Source: Campylobacteraceae bacterium (GTDB taxonomy: Bacteria; Campylobacterota; Campylobacteria; Campylobacterales; Sulfurovaceae). From it: a DNA stretch of 36,327 nucleotides. Every line of letters starts with the position of its first letter. Positions within the stretch are counted from its first letter, which is position 1. Location: NCBI GenBank assembly GCA_027079365.1, contig JALWVW010000352.1, positions 1 to 36,327 on the forward strand. The letters are read 5' to 3'. A program made the position numbers and the translations under genes. Of the stretch, positions 9,030 through 18,428 are shown piece after piece. The notes under the pieces were generated by a model, which was not told where the DNA came from, made no database searches, and saw nothing but the letters and a program-made list of their open reading frames with translations.

Positions 9030-9893
9030 TTATATGGTAAGGAGAAAGGCATCCGGCAGAATCATTTCCCGAATATCATCCAGGTTTCTGAGTGCCTTTG
9101 ACTTGCTGAAGTATGGCCCTATCAACACTTTTTTGAGGCGGGCTATCTGAATGATCTTGTACTGATATCCGTTACTCTGAATTTGCTGGAGCAATCCCTG
9201 ATTTGGAGTCTGAGTGAAGGAGCCTACCTGAATATAGTGTTTGCCTTGTGAGGACAGGGAATGTGCTGGTGATGTCTGTATGGTCTGCTCCTCCATAGCA
9301 AGAGGGGTAACCACAGTATCAGAAGTTGATTTGGCAAGCTTATAGGGGCGGGACAGGGCCGTAGAGGGAAAGGGTGTAGGTGATACAGGTATGGCCTGAG
9401 GATCACTGGGGAGATAGCGTCTGCAAGTTACTATCCTGGAGCGATAGTAACTGCTGTTGAGGTCACTGATAATGACCCCCTCCTTGCTGCTGCTTGCATG
9501 CTGAAACTTGCCATCTCCCACATAGATACCTACATGTGTGATCTTGTCTGATCGGTGTTTACTGGTGTTAAAAAAAATAAGGTCACCATAAACCAGAGCG
9601 TCTTTTGTGACTTTGGTGCCTACTTTTGCCTGCTCTCTGGCGACACGGGGGATTGTCATGTTCATGCGGCCATAGCTATAGTAGGTCAATCCCGAGCAGT
9701 CGAAAGCCTTGGGCCCCTCTTCTGCCCAGACATATTCTGTACCAAGTTTCTCTTTGAGGGTACGGGAAAGTGCGTCTTTGGAAGGTTTTTTATATTTTAC
9801 TTTGGGTTTATGGACAGTATAGTCATATTTGGGAGCACAGCCACTCAAGGAGAGAAGGATGAACGATAACAAAAGGAGAAAAAATGACTTCAT
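9030..9893 (-). CDS. NlpC/P60 family lipoprotein with C-terminal SPOR domain
   Basis: Lipobox LSLSGC; catalytic motif KAFDCSGLTYYSYG and THVGIYVGDGKFQHA; C-terminal HYIQVGSFTQTPN...VLIGPYFSKSKA SPOR pattern. Confidence 0.9.
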   Translation of the reverse strand: MKSFFLLLLSFILLSLSGCAPKYDYTVHKPKVKYKKPSKDALSRTLKEKLGTEYVWAEEGPKAFDCSGLTYYSYGRMNMTIPRVAREQAKVGTKVTKDALVYGDLIFFNTSKHRSDKITHVGIYVGDGKFQHASSSKEGVIISDLNSSYYRSRIVTCRRYLPSDPQAIPVSPTPFPSTALSRPYKLAKSTSDTVVTPLAMEEQTIQTSPAHSLSSQGKHYIQVGSFTQTPNQGLLQQIQSNGYQYKIIQIARLKKVLIGPYFSKSKALRNLDDIREMILPDAFLLTI

Positions 9894-10026
9894 AAAAACT
9901 CCTCCAAGTAGCTATTTCATATTATATGATATGAATCTTTAAAAAGAGTTTAATCATATATACAGTACTACATGCTTACTACACAAACACATGTTATGAT
10001 GAGGCATATTAACCAAAGGATTTCTC

Positions 10027-10467
10027 ATGAAAAAAATATATATAGCTGTTATGATTTTACTCTCATCGTGGATGCTTTCAGCCAGTGGACTGATCATAAA
10101 GAATGCTGTATCTGGTGTGGACGAGACTGTACAGAAGATTGAAAGCATTATCGCTTCGAAAGAGGGGTTGCAACTTTTTAGTATCATTGACCATAGGGCT
10201 GCTGCCGACAAGGTAGGCATGCAACTGTCTGCAACCAAAGTGGTACTTTTCGGTAATCCAAAAATGGGGACAAAGTTTATGCAGAAAGACCATCTGACGG
10301 CGCTTGATCTTCCTTTGAAGATACTGGTGTATTCACAGAGTGGTACCACAAAGATTGTCTACCGTGATCCCAAAGTATGGAGTAAGGGCTTTGATCTTGA
10401 ACACTTCAAACTTCTTGATAAGATGGGAAAAGCCTTGGACAAGATTACCAGCAAAGCTTCAAAATAG
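10027..10467 (+). CDS. DUF302 family exported protein
   Basis: Signal peptide; FSIIDHRAAADKVGMQLSATKVVLFGNPKMGTKFMQ, LDLPLKILVY. Confidence 0.85.
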   Translation: MKKIYIAVMILLSSWMLSASGLIIKNAVSGVDETVQKIESIIASKEGLQLFSIIDHRAAADKVGMQLSATKVVLFGNPKMGTKFMQKDHLTALDLPLKILVYSQSGTTKIVYRDPKVWSKGFDLEHFKLLDKMGKALDKITSKASK

Positions 10468-10498
10468 CCTGTTTTTCAAACCCAAGATGTGGGTGGTA

Positions 10499-11521
10499 TT
10501 ACACTATCAACATCGCATCTCCATAGGAGAAAAAGCGATACCCCTTTCCGATAGCCTCTCTGTAGAGCTCCAGTGCCTTCTCTCTCCCGATAAAAGCGGA
10601 GGTGAGCATGATGAGGGTACTTTTGGGGAGGTGAAAGTTTGTGAGGAGGTGGGTCACTCTGACTGGGGGATTACTGGGGTTCAGGAAGAGGTCACATTCC
10701 CCGTTGGTTTTGCCAGTTCTGGCGTAGTATTCTACGGTACGGGTAACAGTAGTACCGATAGCAAGAATGGGCTTGGGTGTGTCCAGAAATCTGGCAGACG
10801 CTGCGGGGATATGGAAATACTCCGAATGCATGGGATGATCAAGTATCTGCTTGGACTCTACAGGCTTGAAAGTGCCAGCACCCACATGTAGCGTCAGGGT
10901 GTGGGTCTGGTGGCGCTGCTTCAGCGCCTCAAAAAGCTCTGGAGTGAAGTGCAGAGAGGCGGTAGGTGCTGCTACGGCACCTGCTTCACGGGCAAAGAGG
11001 GTCTGATAGTCTCTCTCGTCCTCTTGGTTGTCCGCTCTGTGAATATAGGGAGGTAGCGGGATATGTCCTATCTCGTCTAGTATCTGCACCAGTGTCTCAA
11101 AGAGAATGGGCTTCTCTTGTTGCTGAAATACCACTGTTCGTGAGCCATCGTCATGCAAGGCGGTGACAGTAGCCGTAAGATTTTGATCAAAATGCAGAAG
11201 AGTGCCGACCTTGACTCTGCCGCGGATCATAACTTGGTAGCTGTTTGTGCCGAGAGGTTTGTTGAGCAGCAGCTCCACCTTTCCGCCACTGACTTTGGTG
11301 CCAAAAAGTCTGGCTTTGATTACTCTGGTGTCGTTGAGAAAAATATCGCAATCTGGAGGAAGAAAATCCAGTAGATACTGAAAAGTCGTATGGGCAACTG
11401 TGTCACTTTTGCGATCATAGACCAGTAGTCTGGCATGGTCTCTGGGATGGATGGGGTGTGAGGCTATGAGATTTTCGGGCAGATGGTAGTCATAGCTTTG
11501 GGTGAGAAGATCAGGTGTCAT
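10499..11521 (-). CDS. queA: S-adenosylmethionine:tRNA ribosyltransferase-isomerase
   Basis: YDYHLPENLIASHPIHPRDHARLLVYDR, FLNDTRVIKARLFG, HVGAGTFKPV, NFHLPKSTLIMLTSAFIG. Confidence 0.97.
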   Translation of the reverse strand: MTPDLLTQSYDYHLPENLIASHPIHPRDHARLLVYDRKSDTVAHTTFQYLLDFLPPDCDIFLNDTRVIKARLFGTKVSGGKVELLLNKPLGTNSYQVMIRGRVKVGTLLHFDQNLTATVTALHDDGSRTVVFQQQEKPILFETLVQILDEIGHIPLPPYIHRADNQEDERDYQTLFAREAGAVAAPTASLHFTPELFEALKQRHQTHTLTLHVGAGTFKPVESKQILDHPMHSEYFHIPAASARFLDTPKPILAIGTTVTRTVEYYARTGKTNGECDLFLNPSNPPVRVTHLLTNFHLPKSTLIMLTSAFIGREKALELYREAIGKGYRFFSYGDAMLIV

Positions 11522-12558
11522 GAGCTAAGATTTTTGAAGTTGGCAGCCTCTTTCCCGCCCGATACCTCGCTCTCTTCTTCCTCCTCTGCTTTGTGAGGAT
11601 TGATCAGTTTCAGCAGTAGAATAGAAGTCCCATAGAGAAGGATCAGTGGTGCCGCCATCAGCATCTGCGTCAGTACATCCGGAGGTGTCAACAGCGCAGC
11701 AAGAACAAAGATGATCACAATAGCGTACTTGAAAAATCCTATCAGCGTACGGTCTGTGACCAATCCAATGATACCTAAAAATGAGGCAACCACAGGCAGC
11801 TCAAATGCCACACCAAATCCCAACAGAATCTTGGTAAAAAATCCAACATAATCTTCAATGTTGATCAGGGGTGTATAGAGAAAAGAGCCAAAGGTGATCA
11901 GAAACTGGAAGCCAAAGGGGGTTACCACATAGTAGGCAAACAGTACGCCGACTAGAAACATACCTGTACCACCAAAGACAAAGGGGAGTACCAGCTTCTT
12001 CTCATTGTCATAGAGTCCCGGAGCGATAAAAAGCCACAGCTGCCAGAGGATCATCGGCAGGGCAAAAATGATTGCTGCAAAGATCGAGACCTTGAGCGCG
12101 ACAAAAAAAGCACCCCCAACTTGATGGGTAGTGATCTTGCCCTCAAAACTCTTGGTAGTGATCCGCTTATCAAGCCGCTTAAGCTCCTGTGTGAGTGCCC
12201 CAATCGCCTGAGAGGCAGAGATGAGGAGGGGGGCCATTTTTGGGTCAGCCTCTTTGGCTGCTTCTTCCAGATTGCGTTGTGCCTCTTGGGAAAGTTCACT
12301 GGGGTCTTTTACTGGTGCCTCTTTGGCCTGCATATGAGTGCTGGCATTCTTTTCGAGTGTGATTTTCCACTCTGTTTTGTTTTGAGATTCAATGATACTG
12401 CCAACCTGTGTCAGGGCATCATTGAGAGGCTTGGTCACCCATGTAAGTATGGTATTGTGAAAGGTAAAAGCAGCAGCGAACATGACGAAAACAGCCAGGA
12501 TAGAGAGGGAGAGTCGCTTACGGAGCTCTGCCAGGTGAGGACGCATACTGTCAAACAT
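11518..12558 (-). CDS. tatC: Twin-arginine translocase subunit TatC with extended first periplasmic loop
   Basis: HLAELRKRLSLSI N-terminus, WQLWLFIAPGLYDNEKKLVLPFVFGG, GFGVAFELPV, LLTPPDVLTQ; 346 aa. Confidence 0.95.
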   Translation of the reverse strand: MFDSMRPHLAELRKRLSLSILAVFVMFAAAFTFHNTILTWVTKPLNDALTQVGSIIESQNKTEWKITLEKNASTHMQAKEAPVKDPSELSQEAQRNLEEAAKEADPKMAPLLISASQAIGALTQELKRLDKRITTKSFEGKITTHQVGGAFFVALKVSIFAAIIFALPMILWQLWLFIAPGLYDNEKKLVLPFVFGGTGMFLVGVLFAYYVVTPFGFQFLITFGSFLYTPLINIEDYVGFFTKILLGFGVAFELPVVASFLGIIGLVTDRTLIGFFKYAIVIIFVLAALLTPPDVLTQMLMAAPLILLYGTSILLLKLINPHKAEEEEESEVSGGKEAANFKNLSS

Positions 12559-12983
12559 CAGCTGTTATCCTCAGAGGCATCTTTTTTCTTTTTTTTGGAT
12601 TTGGATTTCTTTTTACCTATTGTATTTTCGGGCTTCTTTTCTATCTCTTCAGGTTGTATCTGGCTGTGCTTGTAGCTTTCATCTACTTTTTTCTCTTCAA
12701 GGTCAGAGAGTGCTTCATTGAGATCGTCGATAGGGTTAGAGAGTGAGTTTTTGAAGCCAGAGATATCGTTGTCGAGTGTTCTTTTGTAAGAGAGTGCTTC
12801 CTCTTTGAGCTCATTGATATGTATCTCCTGCTCAAAGGTAGATTTGGCTTCCGAGACGGTTTTTTTGAAGCTGTTGAAAAATTTGGCGATCTGTACCATG
12901 GCTTCAGGGAGCTTGTCGGGCCCCAAGAAGATGATAGCGATAACAGCGACAAAGAGGATCTCGGTAAAACCCATTCCAAACAT
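12558..12983 (-). CDS. tatB: Twin-arginine translocase subunit TatB
   Basis: MFGMGFTEILFVAVIAIIFLGPDKLPEAM; directly upstream of tatC. Confidence 0.93.
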   Translation of the reverse strand: MFGMGFTEILFVAVIAIIFLGPDKLPEAMVQIAKFFNSFKKTVSEAKSTFEQEIHINELKEEALSYKRTLDNDISGFKNSLSNPIDDLNEALSDLEEKKVDESYKHSQIQPEEIEKKPENTIGKKKSKSKKKKKDASEDNS

Positions 12984-13070
12984 GAGGCAGCCTTGTTTTT
13001 AGTTGGTGTATTTTATCGAATTATTCTAAAAGGTAGTGTGAAAGGCAAGGATTAGCACTGTCTGGGTACG

Positions 13071-13107
13071 ATGATATCCTTATCGTTAAGTGCGAATAGG
13101 ATATCAT
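13071..13107. repeat. Imperfect 15-bp inverted repeat (13/15 pairs) with 7-nt spacer
   Basis: ATGATATCCTTATCG-TTAAGTG-CGAATAGGATATCAT; outer 10 bp perfect; ends 18 bp before the ATG at 13126. Confidence 0.8.
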
Positions 13108-13125
13108 GGACTACTAAAGCGATGA

Positions 13126-15864
13126 ATGATGTTTAACTCAAAGATATTCTTGAAAGCAATGCTCATTGTTGCGAGTGTCATTATCACCTATACTATAGCT
13201 ATATCCATGTTTGCAATTCCCAAAATCGGTGAGAGTATTCAGACATTGGAAGAAAAAAATGCAAAAGAGATTTTAAATAAAGTGGTTCTGATCACTGAAA
13301 ATGTCTCCAGCGATCTCAATAGTTTCAAAGAGAGGTCTCTACAGCGGCATAAAAACGAACTGAAAAATCTTACAGATACAGCATGGTCCATCATACAGAT
13401 GAAATACGAACAGTCCAAACCAGAAAATTTACATACTGTATTGAAGAAGCGTGGTGAGATGTTCAAAAAAAACCTTACCAATTTTTATCATAACAACAGA
13501 GGTAAACTGAGTCAGGAAGCACTCAAAAAAGCCATTAAAAACTATACCAAAATCTATAGACATGATAGTTTGGAAACAGGTTATTTCTGGATCAATGACT
13601 TTCATGCAAACATGATCATGCATCCCATACAAACCTATCTGGATGGGAAAAATCTTATGGAATACAAGGATCCAAAAGGTGTCTACCTTTTTAAAGGTTT
13701 TGTAAAAATATGTCAAAAAAAAGGTGCCGGTATCGTAAAGTACCAATGGGAAAATCCGAATTCAAAACGCATTGAGGACAAGATAAGTTATGTCTTTACT
13801 TTTGAACCTTTTCATTGGATATTTGGTACAGGAGAGTACTATAGCGTACTAAAAAACAAATTTCTGAATGAAGTAATTGATCTAGTCAGCAAGCTAAGAT
13901 ACAATAAAAACAACTATTTTTATATTACCAACTATGACAATGTATTGATTTCCCACCCCTATCTGCAAGGACAGGATCTTTCAGAGGTAAAAGACATCAA
14001 AGGTAACTATATCATTCCTCCGCTGATCAAGATCGCACGGGAAAAAGGAGAAGGATTTCACCGTTACTGGTGGAAAAAAAACAGTGAAGACAATACACCC
14101 TATGAAAAACTCACCTATGCAAAAGATTTTCCTGACTGGAAGATGGTGATAGGAACAGGGGTATATATTGATGATATCGAAAAGGAGGTTGCCAAGCGAA
14201 AAAAAGAGTTGATGACACAGCTTCAGGAGATCATCAAGACGACAAAAATCGGAAAAACAGGCTATCTCTATATCTTTGATGCTCAGGGAAATATGCTCAT
14301 ACACCCAAACAGCAATATCAATGGAAAAAACTTCTCAAAACTAAAAAATCCTTCGAAAAACACCTATATCTTTGATGATCTGGTTAAGGCGGAAAAAGGG
14401 TCAAAAGAATTGTTTTACAAATGGGACAAACCTACAGATAAAGGCAACTATATTTACAACAAGGTCTCATGGATAGAGTATCTACCCGAGTTGAAGTGGT
14501 ATATTGTCTCTTCTGCATATGTAGATGAGTTCAAGACCTCCTCTAATGAGGTAAGACATTTCGTTTTGTTGTTAGCACTTATTATTTTTATTGTATCTGC
14601 CCTTTACAGTTTTATATTTTTAAGAAGCCTTCTTAGTCCTATATCAGATCTATCTGCATTGGCATTGAAGATTACGGATGGGGACTATAGCATGAGGAGT
14701 CATCTCAAAAGAGAGGATGAAATAGGTCTTTTATCCAACGAATTCAATAAGATGCTTGAAACCATTGAAGACAATATTGAAAACTTGGATAAAAATGTTC
14801 AAGAGAAGACAAAAGAGCTGGAAGTTGCCAAGAATAAAGCAGAAGAGAGTACCAGGTCAAAATCAGAATTCTTGGCAAATATGTCCCATGAAATAAGAAC
14901 ACCAATGAACGGAATTATCGGAATGTCACATTTGGTTTTACAGACAAAGCTGAATAGTAAACAGAGGGACTACGTTGAGAAAATAGATAGGAGTGCAAAA
15001 TCACTTTTGGGTATCATTAATGATATTCTGGATTTTTCTAAAATAGAAGCAGGAAAACTTACCATAGAAAAGATAGATTTTGATCTCTTTCATCTCTGCG
15101 AAAGTGTCGTGAATCTACTTGAATTTAAAGCGGAAGAGAAGGCATTGCCTGTAGCCATAGTGTATGATAAGAAGCTGGGAAGATATTTTTATGGTGATAG
15201 TTTAAGAATCAGTCAGGTGCTTATCAATCTATTGACCAATGCCATCAAATTTACAGAGGAAGGTGAGGTGAGGCTCATCGTCAAGCCATCAGGGAAAAAT
15301 AGAGTACGCTTTGAGGTTAGGGATACAGGCATCGGACTCACTGCAGCACAGCAGAAAAAGCTTTTTCAGTCATTCTCTCAGGCTGATGGCAGTACCACAC
15401 GCAAATACGGCGGTACAGGACTTGGTCTTATCATTTCCAAGCAACTGGTGACACTCATGAATGGAAAGATATGGATGAAAAGTGTACAGGGTGCAGGCAG
15501 TAGCTTTATTTTTGAGATTGTACTTGCTTCGAGAAAGTCACCTGAGCAGAAGGATAATGAGAGGACGACACTGGTAGAGAGAAAGAGCTCAACTATTTCA
15601 AAGCGTGTCACTACCGGTACTCCGGAGAAAAACAGTAAAGAGAAAGATCTGACAGGTAAAGTGGAGAGTGACAAAGTCTATGGACTTTTTGAACAATTAA
15701 AAGAGGTTCTGGGTACTCAAAAACCAAAGCAGTGTCATGAAGTTATTACGATACTTGAACAGGAGAATTTGTCAGAGGCAGACAGCACATTGGTGGAGAT
15801 GGTCAAAAAACATATACAAAAATACAGATTCAAAGAAGCGCTGAAGCTTCTGGAGGAGAAGTAG
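13126..15864 (+). CDS. Membrane sensor histidine kinase with three tandem Cache-like repeats, HAMP, HisKA and HATPase
   Basis: N-terminal TM; three GYF/NYF/GYL...HP...GTG units; HAMP segment [26 protein letters not shown]-box [19 protein letters not shown] boxes [28 protein letters not shown]. Confidence 0.93.
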   Translation: MMFNSKIFLKAMLIVASVIITYTIAISMFAIPKIGESIQTLEEKNAKEILNKVVLITENVSSDLNSFKERSLQRHKNELKNLTDTAWSIIQMKYEQSKPENLHTVLKKRGEMFKKNLTNFYHNNRGKLSQEALKKAIKNYTKIYRHDSLETGYFWINDFHANMIMHPIQTYLDGKNLMEYKDPKGVYLFKGFVKICQKKGAGIVKYQWENPNSKRIEDKISYVFTFEPFHWIFGTGEYYSVLKNKFLNEVIDLVSKLRYNKNNYFYITNYDNVLISHPYLQGQDLSEVKDIKGNYIIPPLIKIAREKGEGFHRYWWKKNSEDNTPYEKLTYAKDFPDWKMVIGTGVYIDDIEKEVAKRKKELMTQLQEIIKTTKIGKTGYLYIFDAQGNMLIHPNSNINGKNFSKLKNPSKNTYIFDDLVKAEKGSKELFYKWDKPTDKGNYIYNKVSWIEYLPELKWYIVSSAYVDEFKTSSNEVRHFVLLLALIIFIVSALYSFIFLRSLLSPISDLSALALKITDGDYSMRSHLKREDEIGLLSNEFNKMLETIEDNIENLDKNVQEKTKELEVAKNKAEESTRSKSEFLANMSHEIRTPMNGIIGMSHLVLQTKLNSKQRDYVEKIDRSAKSLLGIINDILDFSKIEAGKLTIEKIDFDLFHLCESVVNLLEFKAEEKALPVAIVYDKKLGRYFYGDSLRISQVLINLLTNAIKFTEEGEVRLIVKPSGKNRVRFEVRDTGIGLTAAQQKKLFQSFSQADGSTTRKYGGTGLGLIISKQLVTLMNGKIWMKSVQGAGSSFIFEIVLASRKSPEQKDNERTTLVERKSSTISKRVTTGTPEKNSKEKDLTGKVESDKVYGLFEQLKEVLGTQKPKQCHEVITILEQENLSEADSTLVEMVKKHIQKYRFKEALKLLEEK

Positions 15865-16821
15865 ATGAAAAACAGGTTTACTATTCTTATTGTGGATGAT
15901 ACCGAGACCAACGTGGATATATTGGTAGAGTTGCTAAGCGATATCTATGAGATTGTTGTGGCACTGGATGGAGAGAGTGCCTTGGAGATTCTGAATGATC
16001 AGGCCATTGATCTGATACTGTTGGATATTATGATGCCGAAAATGGATGGCTATGAAGTGTGTAAAAGTGCAAAACAGAAACCAAACAGCAAAGATATTCC
16101 CATTATTTTTATTACCGCAAAAATAGATGAAAACTCCATAGAAAAAGCCTATGATACAGGTGGTGTTGACTATGTCACCAAACCCTTCAAGCCCAAAGAA
16201 CTGTTTGCCCGTATTAAAACACAACTACACTTACGAGAGTTAATTAGAGAGCTGGAAGCATCCCGTAAAACACTCAAGCGCCTATCAGAGCTAGATCCCA
16301 TGACAAATCTCTGCAACAGACGCTATTTCACCCATGTGTCCAAAAATGTTTTGGCGCTTGCCAGAAGAGATAGGAGCGATCTCTCTCTCATTATGCTGGA
16401 TATTGACAAGTTTAAACGGATCAATGATACCTATGGGCATAAAATGGGAGATGATGTCCTTGTAGCATTTGCTGCCATCCTAATGAAAATGATACGCAAA
16501 AGTGATTATGCCTGCAGATTTGGAGGTGAAGAGTTCATTGTGATGCTTCCGGAAACACCCTTGGATGGAGCAATCGAAATAGCTGAAAAAATCAGAAAAT
16601 CCATAGAGAAACTTTCACTCAAGACTGAGGACCGTCAAAATGTAATGATTACTGTAAGCCTGGGGGTAACCAGTGTGGATCTTCTCAATGATCATCATAT
16701 TGAATTGGCAATCCAAAGAGCGGACGAGGCGCTCTATCGAGCCAAAAAAGAAGGAAGAAACCAGGTGGTTGTCCTACCTGCGGATGGAGAAAGAAGAGAC
16801 GCTGCCGTCACTCCAGAATAA
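15865..16821 (+). CDS. Response regulator with REC and GGDEF domains (putative diguanylate cyclase)
   Basis: IVDDTETNVDILVELL, LILLDIMMPKMDGYEVC, YVTKPFKPKEL; active site RFGGEEFIVMLPE preceded by RxxD I-site (RKSD). Confidence 0.95.
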   Translation: MKNRFTILIVDDTETNVDILVELLSDIYEIVVALDGESALEILNDQAIDLILLDIMMPKMDGYEVCKSAKQKPNSKDIPIIFITAKIDENSIEKAYDTGGVDYVTKPFKPKELFARIKTQLHLRELIRELEASRKTLKRLSELDPMTNLCNRRYFTHVSKNVLALARRDRSDLSLIMLDIDKFKRINDTYGHKMGDDVLVAFAAILMKMIRKSDYACRFGGEEFIVMLPETPLDGAIEIAEKIRKSIEKLSLKTEDRQNVMITVSLGVTSVDLLNDHHIELAIQRADEALYRAKKEGRNQVVVLPADGERRDAAVTPE

Positions 16822-17863
16822 ACAGCGCCAGTTCATCACTGAGAAAATAGTTCTGGTTGTAGCAGCGATTGTCTCTTTTTTGGAGCTTGCCTTCTCTGAC
16901 AAGCAGTGCCACCCTTTCCTGCATCGCTTTTGATAGGGAAGCCATTTCTATACCGATACTACTGCGGAGTCCCAGAAATAACTTTTCTGTCAGCAGTTCT
17001 TCTGTCGTAAGTTTCTCCTCTGTGCACAAAAATGGCTCTGCAATATAGCGATCAATATCAGTGGCAGGATAGTATCTGGTATCTCCAAGAAACCCAACGG
17101 CTCCGGCTCCGACCCCTATATAGTTTTTGAGCTCCCAGTAGCCTTTGTTGTGCTTACTCTGGTGCTGCCCGAAATTGGAGATTTCATATTGGGCAAATCC
17201 TCGCTTTTGAATCTCATCTGCTACAAAAAAGGCCAGTGTGTCATTTTCCTGTCTGGCTTCGGGCGTAGCGCTAAAATGTGTACCGTTCTCAATAGTCAGC
17301 TCATAGGCAGAGATATGGTCGATAGGCAGTGCAAAAGCCTCTGCGATATCACTTTCAAGCAAGGATGTCGTATCTCCCCGATAGTTGTAGATAAGATCCA
17401 GGGAGAGATGTGTAAAGCCCAGTTTGTCTGCTGTCCTGATCGCCTCTCTGGCCTGTTCTGGAGAGTGGGCACGATTGAGGGCTCTGAGCTTGGCACTGTC
17501 AAAGCTCTGCACACCGAAACTGATCCGGTTGACACCTAGCGCTCTCATGCCCTTCAGCCATGATTTCGTGGCAGAGTTTGGGTTGGCCTCGGTGGTGATC
17601 TCAGCTCCTTCCTGGAGGTAAGGAGACAGAAGCTCAAAAAGAGGACGATAGAGGTCGGGTGTGACTGTAGAAGGTGTGCCCCCTCCGATAAAGAGAGTTT
17701 CAATACTTTTCTCCTGTGCCGAAAAGCGCTCGAGTTCAAAGGTGAGCTGCCTGGTGAGTGCCTCCATATAATACCTGCGTGTATCAAATTTGTCTACATA
17801 GGAATTAAAACTGCAGTAATGGCATTTGGAGTCGCAATATGGGATATGAAGGTAGAGGAGCAT
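16808..17863 (-). CDS. hemW: HemW-like radical SAM protein (coproporphyrinogen III oxidase-like)
   Basis: LYLHIPYCDSKCHYCSFNSY, FIGGGTPSTV, EANPNSAT, GVNRISFGVQSFD. Confidence 0.9.
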   Translation of the reverse strand: MLLYLHIPYCDSKCHYCSFNSYVDKFDTRRYYMEALTRQLTFELERFSAQEKSIETLFIGGGTPSTVTPDLYRPLFELLSPYLQEGAEITTEANPNSATKSWLKGMRALGVNRISFGVQSFDSAKLRALNRAHSPEQAREAIRTADKLGFTHLSLDLIYNYRGDTTSLLESDIAEAFALPIDHISAYELTIENGTHFSATPEARQENDTLAFFVADEIQKRGFAQYEISNFGQHQSKHNKGYWELKNYIGVGAGAVGFLGDTRYYPATDIDRYIAEPFLCTEEKLTTEELLTEKLFLGLRSSIGIEMASLSKAMQERVALLVREGKLQKRDNRCYNQNYFLSDELALFILE

Positions 17864-17954
17864 TTTGCACTCTTTTTATGGGTTTTCAAACACTTGTAAT
17901 CGCTTTTGAGATACAATCATAACAGAAATAATTTAAATTTATAAGTGAGAGATT

Positions 17955-18428
17955 ATGCAAAAATATACGGACTATCGTCCCAATGTTGCAGCGATCATAC
18001 TCTCATCAGAATATCCGAAAAAGTGTGAATTTATGCTTTCTCGTCGTAATGGAATGAAGCGGGGATGGCAGTTTCCCCAGGGGGGCATCGATGAAGGTGA
18101 ATCTACAGTTGAGGCACTGATGCGTGAGCTCAAAGAAGAGATAGGCACCAATGAGGTAGAGATACTTGGTGAGTATCCTGAATGGATCACCTATGATTTC
18201 CCGAAGTCATCCAAAGACAAGCGCTATCCCTATAGAGGACAGACGCAGAAGTATTATTTGGTACGCTTGAGAGAGAGTGCCAGGATTGACCTGTTCGCAC
18301 ATGAGATACCGGAATTTGAAGAGTATAGATTTGTAGGATTTGAGGAGCTGTTCAAACGGGCGACTTTTCTGAAGCGAAGAGCCTACCGAAGAGTGATAGC
18401 CTATTTTAAAAAAGAAGGAATATTGTAG
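17955..18428 (+). CDS. rppH: RNA pyrophosphohydrolase (Nudix)
   Basis: YRPNVAAIILSSEYP, GWQFPQGGIDEGESTVEALMRELKEEIGTNEVEI Nudix box. Confidence 0.93.
   Translation: MQKYTDYRPNVAAIILSSEYPKKCEFMLSRRNGMKRGWQFPQGGIDEGESTVEALMRELKEEIGTNEVEILGEYPEWITYDFPKSSKDKRYPYRGQTQKYYLVRLRESARIDLFAHEIPEFEEYRFVGFEELFKRATFLKRRAYRRVIAYFKKEGIL

Noticed and set aside
10340-10891. 183-aa plus-strand ORF between the DUF302 gene and queA
   Set aside because: Out of frame with DUF302 and antisense to queA; low-quality sequence. Both flanking genes are better supported.
12121-12675. 184-aa plus-strand ORF opposite tatC/tatB
   Set aside because: Antisense to the tatBC genes; Phe/Cys/Leu-rich shadow of Lys/Glu-rich coding sequence.
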